The notes under the pieces are model-generated. The model had not been told where the DNA came from and searched no databases. It worked only from the letters and a program-made list of their open reading frames with translations. The position numbers were made by a program, and so were the translations under genes. Of a stretch of DNA of 64,000 nt, positions 11,306 to 22,079 are shown piece after piece; position 1 is the stretch's first letter; each line of letters begins with the position of its first letter. Source of the stretch: Dysidea avara (taxonomy: Eukaryota > Porifera > Demospongiae > Dictyoceratida > Dysideidae); assembly GCF_963678975.1 (NCBI RefSeq), contig NC_089277.1, positions 25,060,672-25,124,671 on the forward strand, read 5' to 3'.

Positions 11306-11544
11306 TGTGACTGAACTTGACAAAACAAGGCTTCCACACACATCCACTTTTATGACTTTGAAGTACCACAACTCAATGTAGGAGTATGTCATTAGTTTCA
11401 TATTTTGACCTGATATTGTACTATGCTATGGAAGGACTTTGTAAAAAGTTTAGGCCAATAGCTTGCTGAGTAGTTAAGATACAGCTGGTTAAAGTCAGAA
11501 TATTGGATGTGTGTGGAAGCCTTGGTTTGCCAAATTTGGTCACA
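11306..11544. mobile_element. MITE, TGTGACC family (copy D)
   Basis: Left end TGTGACTGAACTTGACAAAA with GCTTCCACACACATCC. The right end is its inverted counterpart (GGATGTGTGTGGAAGC ... TTTGCCAAATTTGGTCACA). 239 bp. Placed at the same position in the composite block as the unrelated-interior 648-bp element at 59157-59804. Confidence 0.7.
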
Positions 11545-11666
11545 TATATGTATTATTATATATAATTTGTACATTTATTGATAAAATCAGAAATATTTAA
11601 AGTATTCATCTGCTTCATCTTTTCTTCTTTCCTGTGGAAAAGAAAAAAAAAGATAGGTTAAAAAAG

Positions 11667-11697
11667 CCCCAAAGCTGGCCATAGGCCAGCTTTGGGG
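11667..11697. repeat. Perfect 14-bp-stem hairpin
   Basis: CCCCAAAGCTGGCC, loop ATA, GGCCAGCTTTGGGG. Repeated with one stem change at 59958-59988 in the second composite block. It sits about 20 bp before the long palindrome in both copies. Confidence 0.85.
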
Positions 11698-11718
11698 TAT
11701 ACAAATACAAAAAGAAGT

Positions 11719-12052
11719 GAAATCTAATCCAAAACAACCAAGCTATAAAAAAGGAGTGCGGCTCTCAAAAAGGCTATGGTGAAAAAATATGTGAAATCCA
11801 AGGTGGCAGCCAAGAAATGGCTGTGATGGTAGGTTAATGGTAAAAATTTTAATAACGAAATTTCAGGTGAATTATGTGCCAAGACCAAACGGCACCAAAA
11901 TTCATCTGAATTGTTGTTATTAAAATTTTTACCATTAACCTACCATCACAGCCATTTCTTGGCCGCCACCTTGGATTTCACATCTTTTTTCACCATAGCC
12001 TTTTTGAGGGCCGCACTCTTTTTTTACAGCTTGGCTGTTTTGGATTAGATTC
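11719..12052. mobile_element. Long palindromic (fold-back) element, copy 1
   Basis: Arms of roughly 160 bp start at GAAATCTAATCCAAAACA and end at TGTTTTGGATTAGATTC, with the axis near 11880. The arms are almost fully complementary: TAGGTTAATGGTAAAAATTT pairs with AAATTTTTACCATTAACCTA. A second copy lies at 60010-60347, and a lone partial end (AAAACAGCCAAGCTGTTAAA) near 37748. No coding content. Confidence 0.85.
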
Positions 12053-12307
12053 AACTATCTAGTAGAGCAGTAGTTTATTGCATCAAAAGAAGTAGCTTTA
12101 GAATAGCACCACCATCATCGTGTTATGATGATAATCATTAAAGCCATGTTCTAACACAAAAGGTGTAATCAACTGTTAAACTTAAACAGTCAAAATGTAA
12201 CACCATAATTATATTTTACTACAGTATAATGCGAGTACCAAACACTGAAAGTGCGTATGCATGGTTGTATAGTTGTTATTGTCATTGTTCATCTCACTGG
12301 ACAGTTA

Positions 12308-15163
12308 CATCAGTCTTCTATCTGATCTGGCCATCATCAAAGCAACTGATTTACAGTAATCTTGAATGAAGAGAGTCTAGTACCACAAAAGACCAAAATA
12401 CTCTTATAAATCAGCTAGAAATTTCTAATGGAGCTAGTAAGGATCATGGGTTAAAATAAAGAGTTTGTGAACAATGACAGGTGAGAGTAAGAAGTGTTTC
12501 AATTCAATCATAAAAGAGTTTACATATCATTAAATAACTAAATTCATGATCTTTCAGTCGTGTTAACAAAACATATACATATGCCTGCTTTTGTAGAATG
12601 TACCCCACTTAATAAACATTATTGTGTTCAAAAGTAATGACAGAATTTCTTTTAAATGAGATATTTGAATGCTGTGCAGAATATACAGCTCCACCTTGTT
12701 GTATTGTTACTGTACGTTACATTAGAGTTACCACCAAATGTTAGCACACTTTTATCAAATAATTACAAAGCTCCACCTTGTTGCATTGCTGTGTTGCTTG
12801 TGAAAATAGCACAACAAGTTTCATTAAATGTTACACTAGTATTGCTAACAGAATGTATTGCTCCACCATGTTGCCTGGCTATATTGTTGTTAAAATGTGT
12901 TGTGGATACACAACACATTTTAACAACAATATAGCCAGGCAACATGGTGGAGTTATACATTCTGTGGCAACAGAATGTATAACCATGGCAACAGAATGTA
13001 TAACCATGGCAACAGAATGTATAACCATGGCAACATAATATAGCCATGGTTATCTTATATCCTGTTTATCTGGTTTACAGGATATAAGATAACACTTATA
13101 TCCTGTAAACCAGATATAAGTGTTATCTTTTGAGAAAATGGCCCCTCCACTCAATGAAGCTGTGTTATTTAAAAAGTAAACCATGGAATTTTCTTTAAAT
13201 ACAATTCCTAGCAATGTTGAATAATATATGGCTCCACCATCTATGGCTAATAAACATTACATTCAATTTGGTATTGCCTTGAAATACCAGTTCATGAGGG
13301 CTATTTATATTATACTACTCCACCTTTTCCTGCACTGTTATTATAAAACATCACTGTAGAGTTCCCTGTAAAATTGGCATGACCATGCATGGTATGTATA
13401 AGTGTAACACTCCTCCTTTGCTTGTGGCTCTATTACCAGTAAATGTTACTGTTGCATTTCCACTATATAGCATGGTAGAGTTTTCATGAGATACAACTAC
13501 AGCTCCTCCAAATTTTAGCACTATTGTTACTAAAATAATGTCACTATTGTGCTGTTATGAAATTTGATGGCAGCAACAAATGCAATACTGCTCCTCCAAT
13601 ATTTCCAGCTCTATTGTTATGAAATGCCACAGTTGAACTTCCATAAAATGTAATGTTGGGATAATATGTAATTATTGCTGCTTCCATACCTGTGGCACTG
13701 TTTCCAGCAAATGTTACTGTTGAGTTTCCACTAAACTATATGATAACATGTTCATGCGCATGTACAGCTCCTCCATGTATAGAACACTGTTGTTACTAAA
13801 TGTCACTGCTGAGATTCCATGAAACAGGATAAATTGCCTATATTTTTTCCCCCAGCAATTCTAGATCTAACACTATTGATATGAAATGTCACAGTTGAAC
13901 TTTCATGAAATGCAATGGTGAAGTTAAATACAAATATTGCTCCTCCCCATCTTGTGGCACTGTTTCCAGTGAGTGTTAGCTACTGTTGAGTTTCCACCAA
14001 ACACAAAGCTGATCATGCAGTGCATATACTGCTCCTCCTGAATCTGTGGTACTATTAAGACGTATTAAAAGTTACTTTGGAGCTTCCAATGATAGAGATC
14101 ATACAGTAGTGGATGTATTAACAAATGCTGCTCCTCCTCTTTCAGCTCTGTTACTATTTTATTTTACAACTGATTTATCTTCAAATGAGATTAATGACAT
14201 TGCTGAGTTATTTTGTAAACATCCATTCATTGTGAAGAACATTTTGGAATAGATTTGATATATGGCTCCACCATTAGTGCTGAGTGAATTGCTACCGAAG
14301 CTCATGTCATCAAATTTGATATTATAATTACTACAGTATATTCCTCCACCAGCGGTGGCTCTGTTATCCTTGAATGACAAACTGTTATTGAGAATTAGAC
14401 TGGTGTGTGAAATGTAAATGGGCACTCCTTGGTTTAGAATAAGTATGGAATTTTGTAGTAAAGAATGATGGCTATTGGTGTTAATGTTTGAATTCTCAAT
14501 GTAAACAACACTCGAAACAACACTTTCAGCTGGCCCATTTAAAGTAAAATTACATTGTTAATTACCAACTGTACTTGAGTACTTTGTTCAGGGATAGATG
14601 CATAGTAAATAGCTGCTCCATGACCATTGTGGCATTTTTTTTGTGTAAACCGACAATTATTAATGTACACATTTCCTGACACTTCTGACAGTACAACAGT
14701 TTGTGCTGTTGAATGATGAAATGAACAAGTTTGAATTAAAATGTTGGATAAATTGTAAAACTCCATTCCTGGATAGAATGAGTCATTAGAACCACACCTC
14801 TCCCAGTTGATACCTTCTATAATGAAATTATTACAAGAGACAAACTTTATCCCTCTAACACCATTACAATTCACTGTGGGGTTTCCTTGTCCAACTATTG
14901 TAACATTTTCAAGATTTTCTAAGACCATAACTGAAGACAACACAACATCGCATACCAATGTAGCAATACTATTGCTAGTAACACTAGAGAATGCATGACC
15001 AGTTGAATGAAAAAGGTGATTTCCAACTATGCAACATGGAGGTGCATTCTTATTTGTAAGCTTGTCTGAATTGCTAGTTGTACTGCTAATGACTCCTTTA
15101 GTAGCTATTTCTTAACAGCAGGTTCAATATTCAAGCACTTAATAAAATTCTTGTTACCATCAT
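12308..15163 (-). pseudogene. Pmp-like beta-helix membrane protein, copy 4 (dead)
   Basis: Minus-strand relic of the family represented by copies 1 and 2. The start region is preserved (ATGATG at 15163, MMVTRILLSA) but hits a stop almost at once. The N-terminal part is readable in a frame at 14958-14539 (VIGQGNPTVNCNGV-like, CNNFIIEGINWERCGS, YINNCRFT). The GGA/FxxN rung region continues with many frameshifts to about 12640. There the sequence jumps straight into what is intron sequence in the intact copies, so the end of the helix, the cysteine-rich neck and the entire membrane domain are deleted. Remnants of the last exon (reverse complement of TCAGTCTTCTATCTGATC, 12310) and the polyadenylation signal (12074-12079) survive. 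A cluster of inverted and tandem duplications at 12848-13129 marks local rearrangement. Confidence 0.85.
12848..13129. repeat. Template-switch style inverted and tandem duplications
   Basis: 12848-12965 is an inverted duplication: ACAGAATGTATTGCTCCACC ... GTTGT, short loop, then the near-perfect reverse complement. Next come three tandem 21-bp units (GGCAACAGAATGTATAACCAT, 12966-13030). Then 13086-13129 is a perfect 16-bp-arm palindrome (AAGATAACACTTATAT / ATATAAGTGTTATCTT). Copies 1-3 have a simple unduplicated sequence here, so this arose within copy 4. Confidence 0.85.
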
Positions 15164-15294
15164 GAACACTCATATACACTGCTACAACACAACAACACAA
15201 TGCTGTATTTATAGTCAATGAAAACCCAGAAACCTTAGTTATACGTATTAACAGTCAGCAAAAACCATAGACTTAATAATGGTATTGCTTTTGT

Positions 15295-15318
15295 TTATGG
15301 TTGTAGTTATTACCATGA
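15295..15318 (-). promoter_or_regulatory. Promoter dyad of copy 4 (relaxed)
   Basis: TTATGGT-N10-ACCATGA on the plus strand, the decayed version of the TCATGGT-N9-ACCATGA element found upstream of copies 1, 2 and 3. A TATA-like ATTTATA (minus-strand TATAAAT) lies at 15207-15213, between it and the dead start codon. Confidence 0.5.
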
Positions 15319-15667
15319 CAGTAATTAATTTTAACAATACACACAGCCATATATGTGACCCAGTGATTTAGTCCACCTCTAGATATCCAAATTCTTTTCA
15401 CCACTTTGTATCACCAAACTGATTCTAACATAATAGATGTACACCTGCCTAAATGTGTACTCCCTTTCCACGCTCCTAATGCCACCTATGCAATAGGTAA
15501 TATATTTCAGGTTTGTCCCAAAGTGGCACAGAGTCCATTTCAAAAGCCAGAAATACTCTCATAATAGTAAGAGCAGTTGACATAGTTACGATGCATAGCA
15601 TTTAAACACTCTAATACAACAGTCAGCATAATTACACACAGTAATTAATAGAGCAGTCACACCATAG

Positions 15668-15673
15668 TTTATT
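15668..15673 (-). terminator. Polyadenylation signal of copy 1
   Basis: TTTATT on the plus strand (AATAAA on the minus strand), about 190 nt after the stop in the last exon. The same signal is at the same spacing in copy 2 (29596-29601), and similar signals follow copies 3 and 4. Confidence 0.65.
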
Positions 15674-15860
15674 GCATCATTTTTAGTCATGTTCAAACAC
15701 AAAAGGTGTAATCAATAATAAATGTTAAATTTTCAACAGTATTACAAATCTAATACATGTTATATGGATATATGTAACTACAGTATAATACAAGTTTACC
15801 AAACAGTAAAAGTGTGTATGCATGATTGTATAATTGTTACTGTCATTGTTATTGGATACA

Positions 15861-15942
15861 TCAGTCTTCTATCTGATCCATCACCTCCATGAAAGACTCC
15901 CGGAAGCGAGTAACATCAATATCGTCACTTGAATTTGAAGGA
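15861..15942 (-). CDS. Copy 1 last exon: acidic cytoplasmic tail
   Basis: 82-nt terminal exon. A splice acceptor (TATATGTAACAG) precedes it. One base completes the split codon from exon 1, then 26 codons (PSNSSDDIDVTRFRESFMEV, then MDQIED) and TGA. It keeps phase with the GTGAGT donor at the end of the long exon, and is conserved in length and phase in copies 2 and 3 and, 6 nt shorter, in an orphan exon at 39885-39960. This indicates that the apparent stop of exon 1 is intronic. The tail would lie in the cytoplasm after the last membrane segment. Confidence 0.8.
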
Positions 15943-16322
15943 CTGTTACATATAAACAACAACATAATTTACCATAATTTTTATACATTGTAGTATAATT
16001 TCTGTAGTGAATTTAAGCTCACTAGTAATATTGTACCTTGAAATAAGCAGTTCAAAATTTTGTTACCAAACTACAAGTTCATTTTGCAAGTATTATTGCA
16101 AGTTTTTGCAATTATTTGCAAGAATTAATCATGAACAGTTATATTTTAAAAGGTGTTAAATACATGCAAGGATTAAAGTCACGAAGAACTTAAAAATTAT
16201 AACACCATAGCACTGAAAATGAGGAAGATTATCTATTACTTAAACAAATGATGCAATATGTGATGTAATGTGATGTAATGTGATGTAATGTGACAACAAA
16301 ATAATTTATCATAATTATACAT

Positions 16323-16412
16323 GCATTTATGAGCATTAAAGTCACTACAGAAGTACATACTAACATGTACTGTAGTATATACTTCAGTAGTGACTTTAAT
16401 GCTCATAAATGC
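16323..16412. repeat. Intronic hairpin of copy 1
   Basis: GCATTTATGAGCATTAAAGT ... and its near-perfect reverse complement (ACTTTAATGCTCATAAATGC), arms about 37 bp. The same hairpin lies in the copy 2 intron (30232-30303). A decayed form lies near 61430 after copy 3, so it predates the duplications. The surrounding intron (15943-16968) also holds a conserved non-repetitive stretch at 16480-16780 shared by all copies. I could not prove that stretch is an exon. Confidence 0.7.
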
Positions 16413-16968
16413 AGACTAAATATAGCACATTATTGTACCTTCTAAATAAAACTACAGGTTCATTCATACAACCAATAGTATCTAATAAAAAGAGGAGGTA
16501 GTACTCTTGTTGTACTTCTGATCAATGACATATTGTGGTACGTAGTAAGAATTATGTATAATGAGTATATTGACATGGGATGGCCACCATTGAGGCAGTA
16601 AAAGCAGCTGCTTTACATGAAGAGAGTCCAGTACTTCAAAAGACCGAGACATTCTTATTAAACAACTAGAAAATTCTAATGAAGCTGTCACACTGCTTTT
16701 GACTTTATAGGGCAGTTGTATAGATTTCTGGCACCTCTCTTAGAGAATTAATAATGAGATGTTTAGTGGAGGAGAGTTAGTGAACAATGACAAGTGAGAG
16801 TAAGAATTGTTTCAATTCAAGCATAAGGGACCAAATAAATATGAAGGTCATTCATGATCTTTCAGTTGTGTTAACAAAACATGTTCCTACTTTTATAGAG
16901 TGTACACCTGCATGTTTATAAATAACTCTAAAACAAGTTAGTAACCTTGACAACCAGTGTATACTCAC

Positions 16969-19900
16969 ATTTCACAGATGATGGCATTCTTCCTCATATT
17001 ATCATCAACAACAATACCAATATCACCACTTGGTACCTCATTGTTATCTTTAGTGGTAGCAGCTGGTTCAGTCTTAAAATGTGCAGTGATCTTTGTAGTA
17101 ATAATATTTATAGTGTCTTTGTGTACTATCAGTTCCAGAGCAATGAAGAAAATCAATGGAAAGAACATTACAATAATAATAGTAGCTGTTGATAATTGTT
17201 GGCTAACATTGTCAGCAAGTGGTATCAGTGTAGCCAGTATCACAAATCGTAAGATCAACCCATCAAAAATGTTCAGTATTTTGTGCTTATAAGGTCTTAA
17301 TATTATCACTAAAACAGCCAGTATCACACTTGTACAGATTAGTAAAAACTGGGAGAGATAATTGTTGGATGGATTTGCAATGATTATCACAATAATAACA
17401 AGTCGACAAATCATATAATAAGCTGCAAAGCAACGATACTTGTCTTTGTAACATCCTTGAAACTGATCCAGTAATGGCTTCATTCTAGTAAAATTGATTT
17501 TCTTGTTAAGGAGTGGTTCTAGAAGGAGTACAAGTGGTAGACCAATCACAATCACTAGTGTACATAACACTGCTACAATAAAATATGGTAGATGACGACC
17601 ATGACAGTACTCTATGTCAGGTGACAGGTAAGTGTAAACCTTACCCACATTATGAAATGTCAGTGATCTCAATAACAGTAATGAAGTTGTGGCTACAGAA
17701 GTATACGATAAGAGCAAGAGATAACAGACAGTGCGAATGATACCTCTACTAATAAATGATGAAAACTTGTAAGATAATCTTGCTGATTGACAGATTATTG
17801 CTATGATGATGGAGACAGCTAGTGGATGTGTATAATGAATGAATTGTTGGTCAATTCCATTCATATTGTGTACTAAACAAAGTCGCCCTAAAAATTGTGG
17901 AGTGATCTTTACTAAGCTGGACAAAGTGGTAACAGTTTCAAGCAGTCCTTTTAATTCATATAAATTTTGACCCGTTAAAATATCTAGTATACTGTAATAG
18001 TATGTAATAGCATACAAATAACCAATCCCAACATGATAGTATGTCATAATAAACACCAGTATAACTATGACTATCCAGTATATCATTGATAATGTGACTA
18101 CCAATACTGTCTGTCCTGTGGTACACTTGTCAACACTTACACATTCTACAGAATCAAACGAGAGAGTATAGCCTTCTTCACAACTACCACAAGCAGTACC
18201 AGATCTTTGTGAACTACACTGATTCATTCTTGCTGGAAAGAGTTGATAAAATCCTTTAGTGTCTTCACAACAAGTAAAGTTACAGTAATTGTTGGGACAA
18301 ACTGTCACTGTTGATTTATCATCAACTACTCCAAACCAATAGCTTCTCCTGATAAATGATGAACTATCAGAACAAGTTATTATATCATTATCATCGTAGC
18401 ATACACACCTTTGTACATGTGGTGTGTCATCATAATAAAAACCAGGGTGACATGGTGATAGTTCAGTTATTAATTGTATGGAAATGTCAGATTGGCTACC
18501 AGAATGGGAAGTAAGATCCATCGAAAAGTTTGTTCGACCAGAAATTTTAGATCCTTTTACACTAATTCCTTGTAACCCATTACATGACATTAACACACTA
18601 TTTGATCCATTAATGGTGTGATCTTCATCATTACTATCCACTATAAATTGTGTTTCAACAACAGGTTGATCATAATAGTCCAGTACACAGCCACGGTTGA
18701 TAATATTTTGACCAAGCATTATATTCTTTATGAAATATATTCCACAATTAGTGACATCATGATCAATGCACACAGCTGGTTTGTGTAGTATTAGTTTTCT
18801 GGGAGGAGAGTAAATCTGCCCAGCCAGTTGGTTGTTTTCTACAATCTCCTTATAAACACCAATAATGCTTCTATTCAAGCAGTTATCATCACATGATGCT
18901 GGTATATCCAGGTAAACAGAGTCACCTATCAGTGCTGTATTGCCGGTAAAGTTAATACCTGTAGTGTTTAATAACATCTTACTGTATGCATTATCTCTTA
19001 GTTCACTATATATAGCTCCACCATATCGATTAGCAATATTATTACTGAATGTGATAGAAGAACCATAATCAAAAGTTGTAGTAAAGTTATTGCTAATGTA
19101 CATAGCTCCTCCATTTCTTATTGCTCTGTTATTGTTAAACATTACAACAGAATTATTTGCAAACTTCAGGATGGATTGTGAAATACAGACAGCCCCGCCA
19201 TGTTCAGCAGTATTGCTTGTAAATATCACTGGAATGTTTCCTTCTAGTGTAACATCAGAGTGATGATCACAATACATTGCTCCACCATACCGAATAGCAC
19301 TATTTTCAATAAACATTACTTCAGAATATTGTTTTATTGCAATGTTGCAGTGGTGATAAGAATGCAACACTCCACCACCACTTTCTGCCATGTTGTGAAG
19401 AAAAAGAACATTGCTGCTTCCTACAAAACTGACATTGGTATTGTCATGTACATATATAGCTCCACCATGTTGCATGGCTGTGTTACTTTTGAAGGTCACA
19501 TTGGAATCATCTTGAAATGTTAAAGCAGCTTTCAAAAACAAGCATAAAGCTCCTCCTTGTTGCATGGCTGTATTGCTTGTAAATGTAATAGAAGAGTTTC
19601 TACTAAAGTATAAAGTAGTATTAACAGAATGAATAGCTCCACCATCTTGTCTGACCATGTTGTGGAAAAATGACACTTTACAATTTTCTTCAAAGGTAAT
19701 AGGGTTATTATGGAAGCTGTAAAGAGCTCCCCCACTTAATATAACACAATTATGCTGAAATGTAATAACAGAACTTCCTTTAAATGAGATGTTTGATAGT
19801 TGAGCAGAATAGACAGCTCCACCTTGTTGTAATGCTGTATTGTTACTGTACGTCACATTAGAGTTACCACCAAATGTTATGACACTTTCATCAAATAAAT

Positions 19901-21938
19901 ATAAAGCTCCACCTTGTTGCATGGCTGTGTTGCTTGTGAAAATAGCAGAACACGTTTTATTGAATGTTATCCTAGTATTCCTTACAGAATATACAGCTCC
20001 ACCATGTTGCTTGGCTATGTTGTTGTTGAAATATGTTTTGGATGCTCCTGTAAACCAGATATTAGAGTCATCTTGTGATAATATGGCACCTCCACTCAGT
20101 GAAGCTGTGTTATTGCAAAACTGAACAATAGAAGTTTCTGTAAATATGATCCCAGATAAAGTAGAATAATATACTGCTCCACCATATCTTGCACTGTTAT
20201 TATAAAACATTGCTGTTATGTTTCCAGTAAAATTGATATGACCATAGTTTAAATACACTGCTCCCCCATATGTGGCGCCATTATCAGTGAATGTTACTGT
20301 TGAATTTTCGGCAAATGACATGGTAGTAATACTGTTAGCAAAGATAGCTCCTCCATAATTGATAGCACTGTTGTTATTAAATTTTGCTCTTGAAATTCCA
20401 TGAACTGTAATTTCAGAATATAATGCATACACTGCTCCTCCCAATCCTGTGGCACTATTACCAGTGAATATTACTGTTGAGTTGTCATCACATGACATGA
20501 CAGAATTCCAAGTTGAGACAGCTCCGCCATTATCAGCAGTGTTGTTGCTAAATGTAACTGTTGTGCTTCCATGAAATAATAGGATACTAGGAACAAGGTC
20601 ACATATTTTTCTGACATGTGCTGTTGTTTTACTTAAATTATGTTTTGCTACTGTATAATTATGACATGGTACCTCGTCATTATAAACATAGATAGCTCCA
20701 CCATTTGAAGCACTATTGCTATGAAATATTGCTGTTGAGTGTCCATGAACCGCGATGCTAGAATTACGTGCATAGACTGCCCCTCCCAAATGTGTGGCAC
20801 TATTACCAGTGAATATTACTGTGGAGTATCCATTGATGTAGATAGGGGACTTCTTAACATGTACTGCTCCTCTCCTAGCTCTGTTATTAGTAAATGTGAC
20901 TGTTGATTCATCTTCAAATGAAATGAATGACATTCCTTTGGAAAATATGGCACCACCATTCTTGACTGCTGAGTTGTTTGTAAATGTCACTGCTGCATTC
21001 AATGTGAAAAACATTTTTGAATAAATTTGCCAAATAGCTCCACCAGTAGAGCTGACAAAATTATTGTAGAAACTCACATTACACTTGTCATCAAATTTGA
21101 TAATAGAATTGCTACTGTAAATTCCTCCACCAGCAGCGGCTCTGTTATCCTTGAATGACACACTGTTATTGAGAATTAGACTGGTGTGTGAAATGTAAAT
21201 GGGTACTCCTTGGTTCAGGATAAGTGTGGAATTTTGTAGTAAAGAATGATGGCTATTAGTGTTACTGTTTGAATTCGCAATGTAGACAACACTTTCAGCT
21301 GGTCCATTTAAAGTAAAATTACAATTGTTAATTACCAACTGTACCTGAGTACTTTGTTCAGGGCTAGATGTATAGTAAATAGCTGCTCCATGACCATTGT
21401 GGTATTCATTGTGTGTAAACTGACAATTATTAATGTACACATTTCCTGACACTTCTGACAACACAACAGCTTGTCCTGTTGATTGATGAAATGAACATGA
21501 TTGAATTAAAACATTTAAAGAATTGTAAAACTCCATCCCTGGGTAGGATGACTCCTTAGAACCACACCTCTCCCAGTTGACACCTTCAACAATGATATTA
21601 TTACAAGAAACAATCTTTACTGCTCCAACACCATTACAATTCACTGTGGGGCTTCCTTGTCCAATTATTGTTATGTTTTCAAGATTCTCTAGTGTCACGA
21701 TTGAAGACAACACAACATCACTTGCCACTGTAACAATAGAATTGCTAGTAACATTAGAGAGTGTATGAACAATTGAATGAATAGGGTGATCTCCAGCTAT
21801 GCAACATGGAGGTGCATTCCTGACCATTTGTTTGCCTGTGTTGCTAGCAGTATAATCATTTTCATTGTTAATGGCCCCTTCAATACTTCTTAACAGCTGG
21901 GTTAACATAAGAATGCTTATGATCCTTGTTATCATCAT
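16969..21938 (-). CDS. Copy 1: Pmp-like beta-helix / multi-pass membrane receptor, exon 1
   Basis: One giant exon of 1656 codons, with exon 2 giving a protein of about 1683 residues. I start at the paired ATG (MMITRI) because copies 2-4 share it; an ATG 18 nt upstream is not conserved. Order of parts: signal peptide (about 1-22); N-terminal parallel beta-helix (NVTSNSIVTV, IIGQGSPTVNCNGV, WERCGS); about 23 GGA rungs with FxxN/NNxA motifs (about 280-980), like chlamydial polymorphic membrane proteins; cysteine-rich neck (about 1155-1270, ELSPCHPGFYY, CCEDTKGFY, CGSCEEGYTLS); then about ten hydrophobic segments (1273-1610) and a short polar tail. The ORF ends ATG-TGA, but GTGAGTAT overlaps it as a splice donor at 16968. 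Many NxT/S sites suggest a glycosylated ectodomain. Likely a plasma-membrane receptor or adhesin; ligand unknown. Confidence 0.85.
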
Positions 21939-21979
21939 GGCTACTCGTACATTCAATGCTAAGATACTATACGTGCTTC

Positions 21980-21986
21980 ATTTATA
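21980..21986 (-). promoter_or_regulatory. TATA box of copy 1
   Basis: ATTTATA on the plus strand, TATAAAT on the minus strand, about 42 bp upstream of the conserved ATG. The same element at nearly the same spacing occurs in copies 2, 3 and 4. Confidence 0.65.
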
Positions 21987-22056
21987 GCTAACAAAATCAA
22001 TAAACTTTACCAAATTGATGGCCAACAAAACCAAAATGTACAGTATTGTTTTACAC

Positions 22057-22079
22057 TCATGGTTGGCATTGTACCATAA
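22057..22079 (-). promoter_or_regulatory. Conserved promoter dyad of copy 1
   Basis: TCATGGT-N9-ACCATAA (one mismatch from a perfect dyad), starting 119 bp upstream of the ATG. The same element sits 118 bp upstream in copy 2. Probably a dimeric transcription-factor site; the factor is unknown. Confidence 0.6.

Noticed and set aside
11667-11697. Rho-independent terminator
   Set aside because: Strong hairpin but no T-run after it, eukaryotic context, and present in two repeat copies; treated as part of a mobile module.
12656-13047. Overlapping 86-94 codon ORFs on both strands
   Set aside because: They are by-products of the inverted and tandem duplications in copy 4.
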